Origin: Flavobacterium hydrophilum
GTDB taxonomy: Bacteria; Bacteroidota; Bacteroidia; Flavobacteriales; Flavobacteriaceae
NCBI RefSeq assembly: GCF_003202405.1
Contig: NZ_QJHL01000003.1
Location: 62,001-126,000, forward strand
Length of the DNA: 64,000 bases
Direction: 5' to 3'
Part shown: positions 46,753 to 55,179 of the stretch, one piece after another
Position numbering within the stretch: the stretch's first letter is position 1
Layout of the letters: the number at the start of each line of letters is the position of its first letter
Position numbers and translations under genes: made by a program
Notes under the pieces: generated by a model
What the model saw: the letters and a program-made list of their open reading frames with translations, nothing else
Databases searched by the model: none
What the model was told of the DNA's origin: nothing

Positions 46753-47895
46753 TTAAATTTTCTTTTTCGTTAGGATGTACTTCAAAAAAACAAAGCCAAA
46801 AATCCCCGAAAGAAGAGAGGCAATTAAAATGGCAACTTTTGAAAATAGGATCGTTTCAGAATCTTTAAATGCCAGAATAGTAATAAAGATCGACATCGTA
46901 AAACCAATTCCGCCTAACATCCCTGCGCCTGCAATATGAGTCCATTTGAGGTTTTTGGGTAATGTACATAATCCGGCAGTTACTCCAATAGACGCAAAAA
47001 GTGTAATTCCTAAAGGCTTTCCAATAAAAAGTCCCAGAATAATCCCTAAAGTATTGGGCTGAATCAATCCTTGATGCCAATCAGCATTAATGGCAATCGC
47101 TGTATTGGCTATTGCGAATAATGGCAAAATAAAAAAGGCAACCGGTTTGTGAAGAAAATGTTGAATTTTATAGGATATTGATTTTTCTCCACCATCGCCA
47201 AACGGAATCACAAAAGCCAATATTACGCCGGTAATGGTAGCGTGAACTCCGGAATTTAGCATAAAGTACCACATTGCAACTCCGCCAATGAGATACGGAA
47301 ACAGGTTATGGATTTTCTTTCGGTTAAGAATAAATAATAATCCCCAAATTCCCAATGCAATAGCAAGATTTATTAATGAAACAGACTTGGTGTAAAATAG
47401 GGCAATGATAATGATGGCGCCCAAATCATCAATTACAGCAAAGGCGGTAAGGAATATTTTTAGCGATGCAGGAACTCTGTTTCCTAAAAGGGATAAAATA
47501 CCTATGGCGAAAGCAATGTCTGTAGCCATCGGAATTCCGGCTCCATTTTGTGTAACAGTGCCATGATTTAATGATATAAAAATACCGGCAGGAATTAACA
47601 TTCCACCTAAGGCAGCCATTATTGGCAAAGCAGCATTTTTTATATTGGAAAGTTCTCCATGATAAATTTCGCGTTCTAATTCTAAACCAATTAATAAAAA
47701 GAAAATGGTCATTAATCCGTCATTAATCCAATGTGTGATGGAATGTCCTCCCAGATCTTTTTCCCACAATGCAATATAATCTGTCTGAAATGCCGAATTA
47801 GCAAGAGTAAGTGAAATAATCGTAACAAAAAGCAACAGTACGCCCCCTGATTTTTCACTTTCTAAAAAAGCTTTAAAAGTTTTGGTTAATTTCAT
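46753..47895 (-). CDS. nhaA: Na+/H+ antiporter NhaA
   Basis: A 380-residue antiporter with eleven or twelve helices. The two essential aspartates are in FAVIDDLGAIIIIALFY, and ATDIAFAIGIL is the other unwound-helix signature. It exports sodium in exchange for protons and keeps pH and sodium homeostasis. It stands alone on the minus strand. Confidence 0.95.
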   Translation of the reverse strand: MKLTKTFKAFLESEKSGGVLLLFVTIISLTLANSAFQTDYIALWEKDLGGHSITHWINDGLMTIFFLLIGLELEREIYHGELSNIKNAALPIMAALGGMLIPAGIFISLNHGTVTQNGAGIPMATDIAFAIGILSLLGNRVPASLKIFLTAFAVIDDLGAIIIIALFYTKSVSLINLAIALGIWGLLFILNRKKIHNLFPYLIGGVAMWYFMLNSGVHATITGVILAFVIPFGDGGEKSISYKIQHFLHKPVAFFILPLFAIANTAIAINADWHQGLIQPNTLGIILGLFIGKPLGITLFASIGVTAGLCTLPKNLKWTHIAGAGMLGGIGFTMSIFITILAFKDSETILFSKVAILIASLLSGIFGFVFLKYILTKKKI

Positions 47896-48027
47896 TTGGA
47901 GGATTCTGGTGATTTAGAGAGCATTTCGTTATATGTATATTTTCAAAGTTAAAAAAAATCTGGGCAATAAAAAACCTGTAGTGCTTTGATTTGGTTAAAT
48001 CCAGATTCAGAAATAAAGAATAAACTG

Positions 48028-48035
48028 TATTTTTG
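48028..48035 (+). promoter_or_regulatory. Candidate -7 element for the hydroxyacid dehydrogenase gene
   Basis: TATTTTTG matches TAnnTTTG and ends 20 bp before the ATG. Confidence 0.45.
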
Positions 48036-48055
48036 TTTATCTAAAATTTAAAATA

Positions 48056-49003
48056 ATGAATATAAAGATTCTGCATATCGATAGCAATAATCCAATTCTT
48101 TGGCAACAATTGGAAGAAGCAGGTTTTGAAAACCATGCCGATTTTACATCTTCAAAAGAAGAAATTGAAGCTAAAATTCAGGATTATAACGGAATCGTAA
48201 TTAGAAGCCGTTTTAAAATAGACAAACAATTTATTGATAAAGCTGTTAATCTTCAGTTTATTGCAAGAGTAGGAGCTGGTCTTGAAAGTATTGATTGTGA
48301 CTACGCTCTTGACAAAGATATCAATCTTATTGCGGCTCCGGAAGGTAATTGCAACGCTGTTGCAGAACACACATTAGGAATGATTCTGTCCCTTTTTAAT
48401 AAACTGAATCAGGCAGATAGCGAAATTCGTTCAGGTGCCTGGAACAGAGAAAGCAACCGCGGACATGAACTCGATGGTAAAACAGTCGGGATTATTGGAT
48501 ATGGCAATATGGGGAAAGCTTTTGCTAAAAAACTGCGTGGTTTTGATGTTGAGGTCTTGTGTTATGATATTGCTGATAATATGGGTGATGAAAATGCAAG
48601 ACAGGTTTCGTTAGAGGAATTACAGCAAAAAACAGATGTTTTAAGTCTGCATATTCCATGGACACCGGATACAGACAAAATGATCGACCTGAATTTTATT
48701 AATGCATTTGCAAAGTCAATTTGGATTATAAATACTTCACGCGGTAAAAACATCGTTACTGCAGATTTAGTGAAAGCAATGAAGGCTGAGAAAGTTTTAG
48801 GAGCAGGTCTGGATGTTTTGGAATATGAAAAATTATCTTTTGAAACACTTTTTCAGGATAAAAATACGCCCGAAGCTTTTCAGTATTTACTTGATGGGAG
48901 AAAGGTTATTCTTACCCCTCATATAGCCGGATGGACATTTGAAAGCCATGAACGTCTGGCTCAGGTTATTGTAGATAAGATAAAAGCAATTTATGCAAAA
49001 TGA
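48056..49003 (+). CDS. D-2-hydroxyacid dehydrogenase (SerA-like)
   Basis: A 315-residue NAD-dependent dehydrogenase. The catalytic domain has ARVGAGLESIDCDY, the Rossmann motif VGIIGYGNMGKAFAKKL, the catalytic Arg in NTSRGKNIV and the His in LTPHIAGWTFES. It resembles short (type III) phosphoglycerate dehydrogenases without ACT domains. The substrate (3-phosphoglycerate or another 2-hydroxyacid) cannot be settled by eye. Confidence 0.85.
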   Translation: MNIKILHIDSNNPILWQQLEEAGFENHADFTSSKEEIEAKIQDYNGIVIRSRFKIDKQFIDKAVNLQFIARVGAGLESIDCDYALDKDINLIAAPEGNCNAVAEHTLGMILSLFNKLNQADSEIRSGAWNRESNRGHELDGKTVGIIGYGNMGKAFAKKLRGFDVEVLCYDIADNMGDENARQVSLEELQQKTDVLSLHIPWTPDTDKMIDLNFINAFAKSIWIINTSRGKNIVTADLVKAMKAEKVLGAGLDVLEYEKLSFETLFQDKNTPEAFQYLLDGRKVILTPHIAGWTFESHERLAQVIVDKIKAIYAK

Positions 49004-49210
49004 TTAATCCCTAAATTTATTAGCTTGCGGCTTTTTAAAGTTTTAATAACGAGTTTTTTCTTCTAAATTTAATGGGGATAATTAGTTTTCTATATTAATT
49101 TTTAATAATATTGTTTCTGTTTTTTAGAGAATGAATCTAAATAATCTTTTTTAAAACTGGAGTAACCGAAAATCCAAAGAGTAGGAATTAACAATTAATT
49201 TGATTTTATT

Positions 49211-49582
49211 ATGATTGAATGGTACAAAAAGGTAGTTTTTGAAAACTATGCGAATTTTAACGGTCGTGCAAGAAGAAGCGAGTATTGGTACTTTGCTTTA
49301 TTAAATGTTATTATTAGTATAGTTTTAGGCTTCGTTCTGGGCTTTATTTCACCAACTTTAGGACTTGCTGCCAATCTTTATAGCTTAGCTGTTTTAATTC
49401 CTTCAATTGCAGTTGCTATCAGAAGAATGCATGATGTTGGAAAAAGCGGATGGTATATTCTTATACCAATATATAATTTGATTTTGGCATGTACAGAAGG
49501 AGATAAAGGAACGAATGCATATGGTCCTGATCCTAAAAATGATTTTGACGAAATCAATGAAATTGGAAGCGCTCAGGCTTAA
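49211..49582 (+). CDS. DUF805 family membrane protein
   Basis: A 123-residue membrane protein of the DUF805 (YhaH-like) family: NFNGRARRSEYWYFALLNVII, AVAIRRMHDVGKSGWYILIPIYNLILA and a C-terminal TNAYGPDPKND. It has three or four helices. The function is unknown. It precedes the TM2 gene by 17 bp and they form one unit. Confidence 0.9.
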   Translation: MIEWYKKVVFENYANFNGRARRSEYWYFALLNVIISIVLGFVLGFISPTLGLAANLYSLAVLIPSIAVAIRRMHDVGKSGWYILIPIYNLILACTEGDKGTNAYGPDPKNDFDEINEIGSAQA

Positions 49583-49599
49583 TTTAATTTTGTTATAAT

Positions 49600-49884
49600 A
49601 TGGAAACTACAAAACCAACTGAAAACTGGAATAACCCTCCGGTTCGCAGAGAAGAAAACAAAAAAGTTGTTGCCGGAATTCTTGCTATTTTATTAGGAGG
49701 ATTAGGAATACATAAATTTATTTTAGGATACACACAAGAAGGAATTATTCAGATTGTAATAAGTGTTGTTAGTTGTGGAGCAATTGGCGGACTTATTGGT
49801 CTTATCGAAGGAATTATTTACCTGACTAAAACAGACGAAGAATTTTATCAAACCTATCAGGTTGGTAAAAAAGGCTGGTTCTAA
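49600..49884 (+). CDS. TM2 domain protein
   Basis: A 94-residue protein with the TM2 domain: VVAGILAILLGGLGIHKFILGY, then a second helix (IIQIVISVVSCGAIGGLIGLIEGI) and the IYLTKTDEEFYQTY tail. The DRF-like loop is replaced by HKFILGYTQEG. The function is unknown. It follows the DUF805 gene and ends at a terminator. Confidence 0.88.
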   Translation: METTKPTENWNNPPVRREENKKVVAGILAILLGGLGIHKFILGYTQEGIIQIVISVVSCGAIGGLIGLIEGIIYLTKTDEEFYQTYQVGKKGWF

Positions 49885-49889
49885 AAAAA

Positions 49890-49926
49890 TAAAAACCCCA
49901 ATTCCTTAACAGAGTTGGGGTTTATT
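49890..49926. terminator. Terminator after the TM2 gene
   Basis: AAACCCCAA pairs with TTGGGGTTT around a loop, with A and T runs on the sides; the olsF-like gene converges from the other side. Confidence 0.85.
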
Positions 49927-49944
49927 TTTTATATTTAGATTATT

Positions 49945-51753
49945 CTAGCTGATATCTTCTTTCTCAGATAATTTTCGTTCCAGTTCTATCTGGAACTCTT
50001 CAATAACCGGTTTCATCGTGCTTTCCGGTATATCTGCGATCCTGATGTACATTAAGCCGTCTACAGCATTATTAAACAAAGGATCAACGTTAAAAGCTAC
50101 CACACGTGCATTTTGCTTGATGTATTTTTTGATCAAAACAGGCAAACGTAAATTTCCAGGTTCCAACTCATCGATGATTTTGTCGAATTTGTTTAAGTCT
50201 GATTCAGCTTCATCAAAGATAAAATCTTTATCGGCATCTTTCAGTTTTACTTTATAAGCCTTTTTCGGGTGTATATACTGCGCGATATAGGGATCATAGT
50301 AGTTGGACTTCATAAATTCAATCATCAACGATTTTGAGAAGTCTGAGAACTGATTGCTGATACTTACACCGCCAAGCAAATATTTGTGTTCAGGATAACG
50401 TAAAGTCGTATGAATAATTCCTTTCCACAATAAGAATAAAGGCATCGGTTTTTGCTGGTAATCTTTAATGATAAAAGCACGCCCCATTTCGATCGATTTG
50501 TGCATCATATCGTGTAATTCAGGCTCAAATCTAAAAAGGTCGTTCAGATAAAAACCTTCAATTCCGTATTTTGGATAAATTTCAGAACCTAATCCCATGC
50601 GGTAAGCACCGGCAATTTTTTTAGTATCCTCATCCCATAAAAACATGTGATGATAATACTGGTCAAATTGGTCTAAGTCAATAGATTCATTCGTTCCTTC
50701 GCCAACCTCACGAAAAGTAATTTCACGCAAACGCCCAATTTCATGCAGAATATTTGGAATTGATTTTGCCCTTGCAAAAAATACTTCATAATTTTTACTC
50801 TGCAATAAGCGGCAATCACTATTTCTTAAAGCCTGAACTTCATCAATCATCTTTGATTCATTGGCTGCAGTAACAATTTTTTTAGGTGCTTTCGAAATCT
50901 TTAAACTGGCAGGATCCAGTAATTTATGCTCCTTTTCAAAAGGATTTGCCAGCATGTAAGTCTTTTTTCTTAAAAACTCGGAGTATTCTTCAAACGATTC
51001 GATTTCGTTTTGTTCGTTTACTGAAATTGGTTTTCCAATACGAACCTTAATCACACGGTCTTTTTGTGTAAGAAGCTCAGACGGTAATTTTGCTGTACGC
51101 AAAGTATCGTCAATTTTAGAAAGCCAATAAAATAATTTACTGTTTTTAGCATGAAAATAAATCGGAACTACAGGTACTTTTGCTTTTCTGATCAGTTTCA
51201 AAGCACCTTCTTCCCATGGTTTATCTACAACTAATTTTCCGTCTTTGTAAGTAGAAACCTCGCCTGCAGGGAAAATTCCCAAAGGCTTTCCGTCACTTAA
51301 ATGGCGTAAAGTTTCTTTAATGCCTATTACGCTAGATTTCGCATCCTTATGATTTTCAAAAGGATTAACCGGCATAATGTATTTTTTCATCGGGATAATT
51401 CTATGTAACAGGAAGTTGGCAATAATCTTGAAATTTGGCTCTCTTTCAAGCATTAATTTCAAAAGTAAAATTCCATCAATTCCTCCAAGCGGATGATTTG
51501 AAATGGTAATGTAAGCGCCATCTTTAGGCAGACGTTTTAAATCTTCTTCAGGGATTTCGAATTTGATTTCCATCTCATCCAAAATTCCGTTTAGAAACGC
51601 AACATCCTCTAAATGTTTATTGTGATCGTAAATTTTATTAAGGGTCGATATCTTAAGAACCTTCATAAGAATCCAGCCAGAAAAAGTACCGAAAACTCCG
51701 TACTTATCAACATTTATTGCCTTTGCAACTTCTTTCGCGGTAACTAAACCCAT
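49945..51753 (-). CDS. OlsF-like bifunctional acyltransferase (PlsC + GNAT/hemolysin-like)
   Basis: A 602-residue two-domain lipid enzyme. The N-terminal PlsC domain has the HxxxxD motif NHPLGGID near residue 89 and the acyl-acceptor motif IFPAGEVST; the C-terminal domain (residues 310-560) is a GNAT-type N-acyltransferase with REITFREVGEG and GAYRMGLGSEIYPKYGIEGFYLNDLFRF, as in hemolysin-like OlsB proteins. Such fusions (OlsF) make amino-acid lipids such as ornithine lipid, and homologues from flavobacteria were described to do so. The product here (ornithine or glycine lipid) is an inference. Confidence 0.85.
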   Translation of the reverse strand: MGLVTAKEVAKAINVDKYGVFGTFSGWILMKVLKISTLNKIYDHNKHLEDVAFLNGILDEMEIKFEIPEEDLKRLPKDGAYITISNHPLGGIDGILLLKLMLEREPNFKIIANFLLHRIIPMKKYIMPVNPFENHKDAKSSVIGIKETLRHLSDGKPLGIFPAGEVSTYKDGKLVVDKPWEEGALKLIRKAKVPVVPIYFHAKNSKLFYWLSKIDDTLRTAKLPSELLTQKDRVIKVRIGKPISVNEQNEIESFEEYSEFLRKKTYMLANPFEKEHKLLDPASLKISKAPKKIVTAANESKMIDEVQALRNSDCRLLQSKNYEVFFARAKSIPNILHEIGRLREITFREVGEGTNESIDLDQFDQYYHHMFLWDEDTKKIAGAYRMGLGSEIYPKYGIEGFYLNDLFRFEPELHDMMHKSIEMGRAFIIKDYQQKPMPLFLLWKGIIHTTLRYPEHKYLLGGVSISNQFSDFSKSLMIEFMKSNYYDPYIAQYIHPKKAYKVKLKDADKDFIFDEAESDLNKFDKIIDELEPGNLRLPVLIKKYIKQNARVVAFNVDPLFNNAVDGLMYIRIADIPESTMKPVIEEFQIELERKLSEKEDIS

Positions 51754-51842
51754 CTACTATTTTTAATTTATTAGAACAGCGAACAAAGATAACAAAAAAC
51801 TCTACTTTTAGTGTTTGTTATGTAAACTTTCCGCATTTTTAT

Positions 51843-51850
51843 TACTTTTG
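51843..51850 (+). promoter_or_regulatory. Candidate -7 element for xthA
   Basis: TACTTTTG matches TAnnTTTG and ends 18 bp before the ATG; a TTTG at 51814-51817 could be the -33 element at a spacing of 25 bp. Confidence 0.45.
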
Positions 51851-51868
51851 GATATCTAAAAAAATCGC

Positions 51869-52630
51869 ATGAAAATTATTTCTTATAATGTAAACGGAAT
51901 ACGCGCTGCTATTTCAAAAGGATTTATCAACTGGCTTCAACAGGCCAATCCTGATGTTATTTGTCTTCAGGAAATTAAGGCTACTCAGGATCAAATTCCA
52001 ACTGAAGACATTACTGCTGCGGGCTATCCGTACCAATATTACTATCCCGCCACCAAAAAAGGATATAGCGGCGTTGCCATTTTATCTAAAATAGAACCAA
52101 ACCAGGTTGTTTACGGAACCGGAATACACCATATGGATTTCGAAGGACGAAACCTTCGGGCCGATTTTGATGATGTATCGGTAATGAGCCTGTATCTTCC
52201 ATCAGGAACCAATATCGAACGATTAGACCATAAATTTATGTTTATGGATGATTTTCAAACATATGTAAATGAATTAAGACTTACCATTCCTAATATCATT
52301 ATTTGTGGAGATTACAATATCTGTCACGAGGCCATTGATATACATGATCCGGTTCGTAACAAAACTGTATCCGGATTTTTACCTCAGGAACGCGCATGGC
52401 TTGACGCATTTATGAAAACAGGTTTTATCGACAGTTTCCGTCATTTCAACAAAGATCCGCATCATTATACGTGGTGGAGTTACCGCGCAGGAGCAAGAGG
52501 AAATAACAAAGGCTGGCGTATTGATTACAATCTGGTAAGCCAACCGTTAGAGCACAGGTTAAAACGCGCTGTTATTCTTCCGGATGCTATACATTCCGAC
52601 CATTGTCCGGTTTTAGTCGAGATTGAGTAA
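51869..52630 (+). CDS. xthA: Exodeoxyribonuclease III / AP endonuclease
   Basis: A 253-residue enzyme that nicks DNA at abasic sites and degrades 3' ends. Catalytic residues are visible: Asn in SYNVNGIRAA, Glu in LQEIKATQDQ, the Asp/Asn pair in GDYNICHEAIDIH and the His/Asp end HSDHCPVLVEIE. It is full length. It diverges from the olsF-like gene. Confidence 0.95.
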   Translation: MKIISYNVNGIRAAISKGFINWLQQANPDVICLQEIKATQDQIPTEDITAAGYPYQYYYPATKKGYSGVAILSKIEPNQVVYGTGIHHMDFEGRNLRADFDDVSVMSLYLPSGTNIERLDHKFMFMDDFQTYVNELRLTIPNIIICGDYNICHEAIDIHDPVRNKTVSGFLPQERAWLDAFMKTGFIDSFRHFNKDPHHYTWWSYRAGARGNNKGWRIDYNLVSQPLEHRLKRAVILPDAIHSDHCPVLVEIE

Positions 52631-52698
52631 TTCTGGTATTGTTATTGTTAGGACAAAGTCGGTCTAAAGCTGAATGAATATTGTGAAGTTGTAGTTTC

Positions 52699-52784
52699 AG
52701 GAGCTATTTCCTGCTTTCCACTGCAATCTTTGTGTTTTTAAAGAAAAAACACAAAGGATTTTCGTTTCAATCAGGGCTAGGGCA
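52699..52784. repeat. Palindromic dispersed element with conserved flanks
   Basis: The left flank AGGAGCTATTTCCTGCTTTC (52699-52718) and the right flank CAATCAGGGCTAGGGCA (52768-52784) bracket a hairpin (AATC with TTTGTGTTTTT at 52725-52738 and AAAACACAAAGGATT at 52746-52760). The flanks are more conserved-looking than the AT-rich spacers around. Elements of this form are, to my knowledge, repeated between genes in flavobacterial genomes; only one copy lies in this window. Confidence 0.7.
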
Positions 52785-52844
52785 TCACGGGAACAAGAAT
52801 TTTAAATAGAATAATAACCTAATTATTAAATACCATAAACAAAA

Positions 52845-53786
52845 ATGATTAAAAAAGCCTCACTTGGATTGCTGATTCTGGCACTTTCGACGTCTTGTGT
52901 TTCCAAAAAAATCTACAACGACCTGGAAACAAAATATTCCGATTTAAAAAAAGAAAACCGTTCTATTGCTGATGAGAACAGCGAATTAAAAAAAGCAAAA
53001 AATCAGTTAGAACTAGACCGTGATAAATTAACCAAAGATCTTGCAAGTGCAAAAGATGATTTAGCGAAACAAAAAGCTGATCTTGCCGCTGCACAAAATA
53101 AATTTAAAGTGTTACAGGATTCTTATAACGCTCTTGAGAAAAACAGTAATGATGCGTTAGAGAAAAACATGAACAAAAACCGCGATTTGCTGGCTGAATT
53201 AGAAGCAAAATCAAAAAAACTGGCTGAAGAACAAGCTCGTTTAGATAAAACCGCAAGTCGTCTGAATGAACTTGAAGCTATGATTGCAGCAAAAGAAGAG
53301 GCAATGAGAAAGCTGAAAGAAACGTTATCTAAAGCTTTAAATGGTTTCGAAGGAAAAGGACTAACAGTAGAACAGAAAAACGGAAAAGTGTATGTTTCCA
53401 TGGAAAACAAATTACTTTTCAATTCTGGAAGTTATGCAGTAGGTTCAGAAGGTAGAAAAGCAGTTGTAGAGCTAGGAAAAGTATTGGGCGACAATCCTGA
53501 TCTTTCTGTATTGATTGAAGGACATACAGATGACGATCCATATGCAGGTTCAGGACCAATTGCCAACAACTGGGATTTGTCTACGAAAAGAGCAACTGCA
53601 ATTGTGGCTATTTTAAGCGAAAATGCTAAAATCAACAAACAAAAATTAACAGCAGCCGGTCGTAGTGAGTTTTCTCCTTTGGCAAGTAACGCAACTCCTG
53701 AAGGAAAAGCTAAAAACCGTCGAATCGAAATCATCTTAACACCAAGATTAGATGAAATCGCTGATATGCTGAACAGCATCAACTAA
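52845..53786 (+). CDS. OmpA family lipoprotein with coiled coil
   Basis: A 313-residue outer-membrane lipoprotein. After a signal peptide with lipobox LSTSC (Cys18) comes a coiled coil of about 130 residues (Lys, Glu, Ala, Leu) and then an OmpA C-terminal domain (LLFNSGSYAVGSEGRKAVVE, VLIEGHTDDDPY, NWDLSTKRATAIVAIL, AAGRSEFSPL) that binds peptidoglycan. It probably ties the outer membrane to the wall. It has its own terminator. Confidence 0.93.
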   Translation: MIKKASLGLLILALSTSCVSKKIYNDLETKYSDLKKENRSIADENSELKKAKNQLELDRDKLTKDLASAKDDLAKQKADLAAAQNKFKVLQDSYNALEKNSNDALEKNMNKNRDLLAELEAKSKKLAEEQARLDKTASRLNELEAMIAAKEEAMRKLKETLSKALNGFEGKGLTVEQKNGKVYVSMENKLLFNSGSYAVGSEGRKAVVELGKVLGDNPDLSVLIEGHTDDDPYAGSGPIANNWDLSTKRATAIVAILSENAKINKQKLTAAGRSEFSPLASNATPEGKAKNRRIEIILTPRLDEIADMLNSIN

Positions 53787-53805
53787 GCTGAATTTTATAA
53801 TATTT

Positions 53806-53843
53806 AAAAAGGCTCAGAGTTTTTAAACTTTGAGCCTTTTTTT
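53806..53843 (+). terminator. Terminator after the OmpA lipoprotein
   Basis: AAAAAGGCTCAGAGTTT pairs with AAACTTTGAGCCTTTTT, with one mismatch, followed by T. Confidence 0.85.
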
Positions 53844-53862
53844 AATTGATATGGTTTTATAA

Positions 53863-55032
53863 TTATGCTTTTTCAATCAAAATACTCACGGCATTTCCTC
53901 CAAAACCAACTGCATTAATGAGCACTTTTTTGATAGTTTTCGTCTGATTTTGAGCTTTTGCAAACGGAACATTGATAAACTTATCGTGTTGTATCATCAA
54001 AAGAGCCAATTCTAAACTCAGAATTCCTGAAGCCCCAAAAGTGTGACCAATTTTCCATTTATTGGTGGTAAGTAATGGTAAGTTTTCTCCAAAAACTTTT
54101 TCAATTGCACGTAGTTCCGTTAAATCGCCTTTTATGGTTCCCGGAGCGTGCATAACGATTACGTCTACTTCTTTTAAATTGGTTTCTTTTAAGGCCATTT
54201 TCATCGATTTCTGAAAACAGTCTGCTTCTGCAGAAATCGAAATATTATGTTCCAGAATTTCAGTTGCATACCCAACCCCGGTAATATAGGCAATTGCATT
54301 AGCTGTTTCTCCGGCTTCCAGACAGCAAACGCCGGCTGCTTCCCCCAAAATCATAGTATTTTGCGTTTTCTCAAAATCAAATGCCAGATTGGGCCAAGAG
54401 TCTTTCGTCTGATCAAGGCGTGAATATATTTTTAAAGCCCGCATCTGTGCAATCGTAAAGTCAGTTAACGGTGCTTCGCTTCCGCCAACTAAAAACTTAT
54501 CTGCCATTCCTGATTTTAGCCATGCAACACCATTTAGAATCGCATGTAGCGCCGTAGAACAGGTGATGGAATGCGAAATTTCAGGTCCGGTACTTTGTAA
54601 ATCGTGTGCGATCCAGGAAGAAATATTTCCCAGAGTTGTAGTAGGAGAGGCGAGAGTCTGTGCTTTTCCGGTATCGATATATTCTTTATAATGCTTTTCA
54701 AATAAATCGGTTGCTCCACGAGAAGAGCCTATGTTGATTCCGAATGCATCTCCTGATTTCCAGCCCGCCTGTTCAACAGCCTTTCGCGAAGCTGCCAAAG
54801 CAAACAATACAGAATCATCCAGAAATTTATATTTAGGATCTAATTCACGGACTTCCGCAATAATTTGTTTGGATTCAGTTTCAAGTGAAGCTACAGAAGT
54901 TTTTTGCTGATCTAAGAATTGCTGCGAAAAGCAATGCTGATCGTTAAGATATTTTTTCCAGACATCTTCAGCATTATTTCCTAACGGAGAAATAGACGAA
55001 AATGCTGTTATGGAGATTTTATTTGTATTCAA
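53863..55032 (-). CDS. Beta-ketoacyl-ACP synthase, probably in the biotin unit
   Basis: A thiolase-fold condensing enzyme of about 390 residues. The nucleophilic Cys is in SHSITCSTALHAILNG, one His in MHAPGTIKGD and the second in KWKIGHTFGASG, so the Cys-His-His triad is intact. It follows bioA 147 bp downstream on the same strand, so it may supply an acyl chain for biotin synthesis. The longer frame to the ATG at 55131 crosses a repeat; a TTG at 55032 (before NTNKISITAFSS) is the most natural start but uncertain. Confidence 0.8.
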   Translation of the reverse strand: MNTNKISITAFSSISPLGNNAEDVWKKYLNDQHCFSQQFLDQQKTSVASLETESKQIIAEVRELDPKYKFLDDSVLFALAASRKAVEQAGWKSGDAFGINIGSSRGATDLFEKHYKEYIDTGKAQTLASPTTTLGNISSWIAHDLQSTGPEISHSITCSTALHAILNGVAWLKSGMADKFLVGGSEAPLTDFTIAQMRALKIYSRLDQTKDSWPNLAFDFEKTQNTMILGEAAGVCCLEAGETANAIAYITGVGYATEILEHNISISAEADCFQKSMKMALKETNLKEVDVIVMHAPGTIKGDLTELRAIEKVFGENLPLLTTNKWKIGHTFGASGILSLELALLMIQHDKFINVPFAKAQNQTKTIKKVLINAVGFGGNAVSILIEKA

Positions 55033-55064
55033 AATGTCGTTTTTATGCTTGTTGCATTTTAACC

Positions 55065-55125
55065 GCAAAGGTCGCAAAAGTTTACAGAAGGATTGAAATA
55101 ATTGTGGATAAAGTTCGCAAAGCTC
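55065..55125. repeat. CGCAAAG-type degenerate intergenic repeat
   Basis: ACCGCAAAGGTCGCAAAAGT and AAAGTTCGCAAAGCTCTT lie between bioA and the synthase gene. The family also occurs at 13384, 30543 and 39812. It explains why the synthase frame seems to extend further upstream. Confidence 0.5.
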
Positions 55126-55142
55126 TTTCAAAAAAATAAACT

Positions 55143-55174
55143 GAAATGAACTTATATAACTTACATGGTTTAAA
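55143..55174 (-). repeat. Dispersed intergenic repeat, TTATATAAGTTCATTT family, copy 3
   Basis: Read on the minus strand: TTTAAACCATGTAAGTTATA followed by TAAGTTCATTTC, a close match of copies at 13351-13382 and 14749-14775. It lies directly after bioA. Confidence 0.65.
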
Positions 55175-55179
55175 AAAAA

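Noticed and set aside
55033..55131. ATG start for the ketoacyl synthase at 55131
   Set aside because: The first 33 residues come from a CGCAAAG-type intergenic repeat and do not resemble a synthase N-terminus.
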